Made by a program: the position numbers and the translations under genes
NCBI RefSeq assembly: GCF_036421915.1
Contig: NZ_JAZGOM010000010.1
Direction: 5' to 3' (one strand)
DNA: 64,000 nt
Origin: Georgenia_A wangjunii
GTDB lineage: Bacteria > Actinomycetota > Actinomycetes > Actinomycetales > Actinomycetaceae
Notes under the pieces: generated by a model
Told to the model about the DNA's origin: nothing
Database searches by the model: none
Seen by the model: the letters and a program-made list of their open reading frames with translations, nothing else
In this document: positions 63,332-64,000 of the stretch, in pieces
Layout: each line of letters starts with the position of its first letter
Position numbering within the stretch: the first letter of the stretch is position 1

Positions 63332-64000
63332 ATGTTCGAAGAGCAGGGGTCGGTGGCGACGGGGTGCAGGTGCGGCCCGTGGGATCCGCTCTGCGCAGCG
63401 GAGATGGAGACCGAGGCCGACGTCGCGTTCATGAGGGCGCTCTTCGCCCAGGAGACCGCCGAGCTCAACGCCCGCGAGCGTGCGCGCGGCNTCTGCGCAG
63501 CGGAGATGGAGACCGAGGCCGACGTCGCGTTCATGAGGGCGCTCTTCGCCCAGGAGACCGCCGAGCTCAACGCCCGCGAGCGTGCGCGCGGCGAGGTCGA
63601 TGAGCCGTTCGAGGAGGACGTCGACGGCGGGTGGTTCGAGGGCGAGGACGGCGTCCCGCCCGCCTGGCTCGAGGAGACCGAGCCCGCCCCCGCTGGTCCG
63701 GCCAGGCTGGACGACCCGGCGCCCGCTCCCGCAGCCGGGGCCGGGGCCGGAGCCGTGGTGCCCGCAGCCGGGGCCGGGGCCGGAGCCGTGGTGCCCGCAG
63801 CCGGGGCCGGGGCCGGAGCCGTGGTGCCCGCAGCCGGGGCCGGGGCCGGAGCCGTGGTGCCCGCAGCCGCTCCGCCCGCCTGGCTCCAGGAGACCGGGCC
63901 CGCGCCCGCTGCCCCGGCTGGGGGTGTACTTGTCCCGCCGGCGGCGGATGCTGATGGTGGGGAGGCGCTGGGTGAGTGGCTCGCGGGCCTGGCGCCCGGC
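63332..64000 (+). CDS. N-terminus of a probable DUF222/HNH endonuclease family protein, 3' end outside window
   Basis: The frame stays open from the ATG at 63332 to the window end (223 codons, one ambiguous). The visible part is acidic (DVDGGWFEGEDGVPPAWLEE), with a 34-residue duplication around an N and four exact 11-residue Ala/Gly/Val/Pro repeats. It ends with GEWLAGLAPG, which resembles the opening of the DUF222 domain of the actinobacterial 13E12-repeat/HNH family. Those proteins usually carry a C-terminal HNH nuclease, which is not visible here. Family assignment is therefore tentative; the leaderless start is well supported. Confidence 0.55.
   Translation, partial: MFEEQGSVATGCRCGPWDPLCAAEMETEADVAFMRALFAQETAELNARERARGXCAAEMETEADVAFMRALFAQETAELNARERARGEVDEPFEEDVDGGWFEGEDGVPPAWLEETEPAPAGPARLDDPAPAPAAGAGAGAVVPAAGAGAGAVVPAAGAGAGAVVPAAGAGAGAVVPAAAPPAWLQETGPAPAAPAGGVLVPPAADADGGEALGEWLAGLAPG
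63390..63592 (+). repeat. 101-bp direct repeat flanking a single N
   Basis: 63390-63490 and 63492-63592 are identical over 101 bp and are separated only by the N at 63491. Unit plus N equals 102 bp, so the reading frame is kept. It is either a contig overlap that was not merged or a true tandem duplication. Confidence 0.9.
63731..63862 (+). repeat. Four exact 33-bp tandem repeats
   Basis: Units start at 63731, 63764, 63797 and 63830. Each encodes AAGAGAGAVVP in the probable DUF222-family protein, and no differences are visible between units, which implies recent expansion or homogenisation. Confidence 0.92.

Noticed and set aside
63332..64000. Mobile element or homing endonuclease at the right edge
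   Set aside because: DUF222/HNH-type genes are abundant chromosomal genes in this group; no transposase, attachment site or terminal repeat is visible.

Overview
The window is a very high G+C actinobacterial chromosome segment. Codon use is strongly GC3-biased, GTG starts are common and gene order is typical of Micrococcales (Cellulomonas/Georgenia-like; the genus is my inference). It holds 58 protein-coding genes, two of them cut by the window ends and one by a sequence gap. I see no rRNA, tRNA, CRISPR array, prophage or insertion sequence. Most of it is housekeeping, and I found no convincing undescribed multi-gene system. The interest lies in regulatory RNA, start-site biology and several odd gene arrangements.

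1-18.7 kb: pepP (partial), a TIM-barrel isomerase, a YflT-type stress protein, a CBS/MgtE-N protein with DUF1003 protein, Mrp, then the envelope-stress set tatB-htrA-anti-sigma-sigE read leftwards, an O-methyltransferase that appears to start at ATC, pepA, DUF3117, a LOG-family protein and dapE. From memory this matches the Mycobacterium tuberculosis Rv1202-Rv1232c neighbourhood. lpdA, punA and a phosphohexomutase follow (Rv3303c-Rv3308-like).

18.7-38.3 kb: a sortase-anchored ice-binding-type surface protein, a flavin/pyridoxamine-oxidase-like protein, a BCCT transporter overlapping tail-to-tail with a phosphatidylcholine synthase, and a large nucleoside-salvage region. The salvage region comprises deoA, a cysteine-protease-like protein, a small acidic protein, deoC, an aldehyde dehydrogenase plus a separate catalytically dead ALDH-like subunit, cdd, and a BMP-type nucleoside ABC transporter. 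A YtrA-type GntR/membrane-protein pair with a visible operator and a ThrE-like exporter lie inside it. Nucleosides imported by the ABC system would be split by PunA/DeoA/Cdd; deoxyribose-1-P would be isomerised by a phosphopentomutase that I cannot assign with certainty, cleaved by DeoC to acetaldehyde and glyceraldehyde-3-P, and the acetaldehyde oxidised by the ALDH pair.

38.4-49.9 kb: an M20 amidohydrolase and manC, divergent from sdhCAB; YihY and a 2H RNA ligase-like protein; then a DeoR-type regulator with galT-galK.

49.9-64 kb: glyA-folD-xth behind a ZTP (pfl) riboswitch, a GNAT acetyltransferase, purU, a ROK regulator with a CUT1 sugar ABC transporter (SBP and two permeases, no ATPase), prfC, a SulP transporter, and the repeat-rich N-terminus of a probable DUF222/HNH protein.

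Two single N characters (57790 and 63491) are probably assembly joins. The first hides the start of a permease; the second sits between two identical 101-bp copies. A recurring -10 element of the form TANNNT, 6-7 nt upstream of the start codon, indicates leaderless transcripts for at least eleven genes and helps fix their starts.
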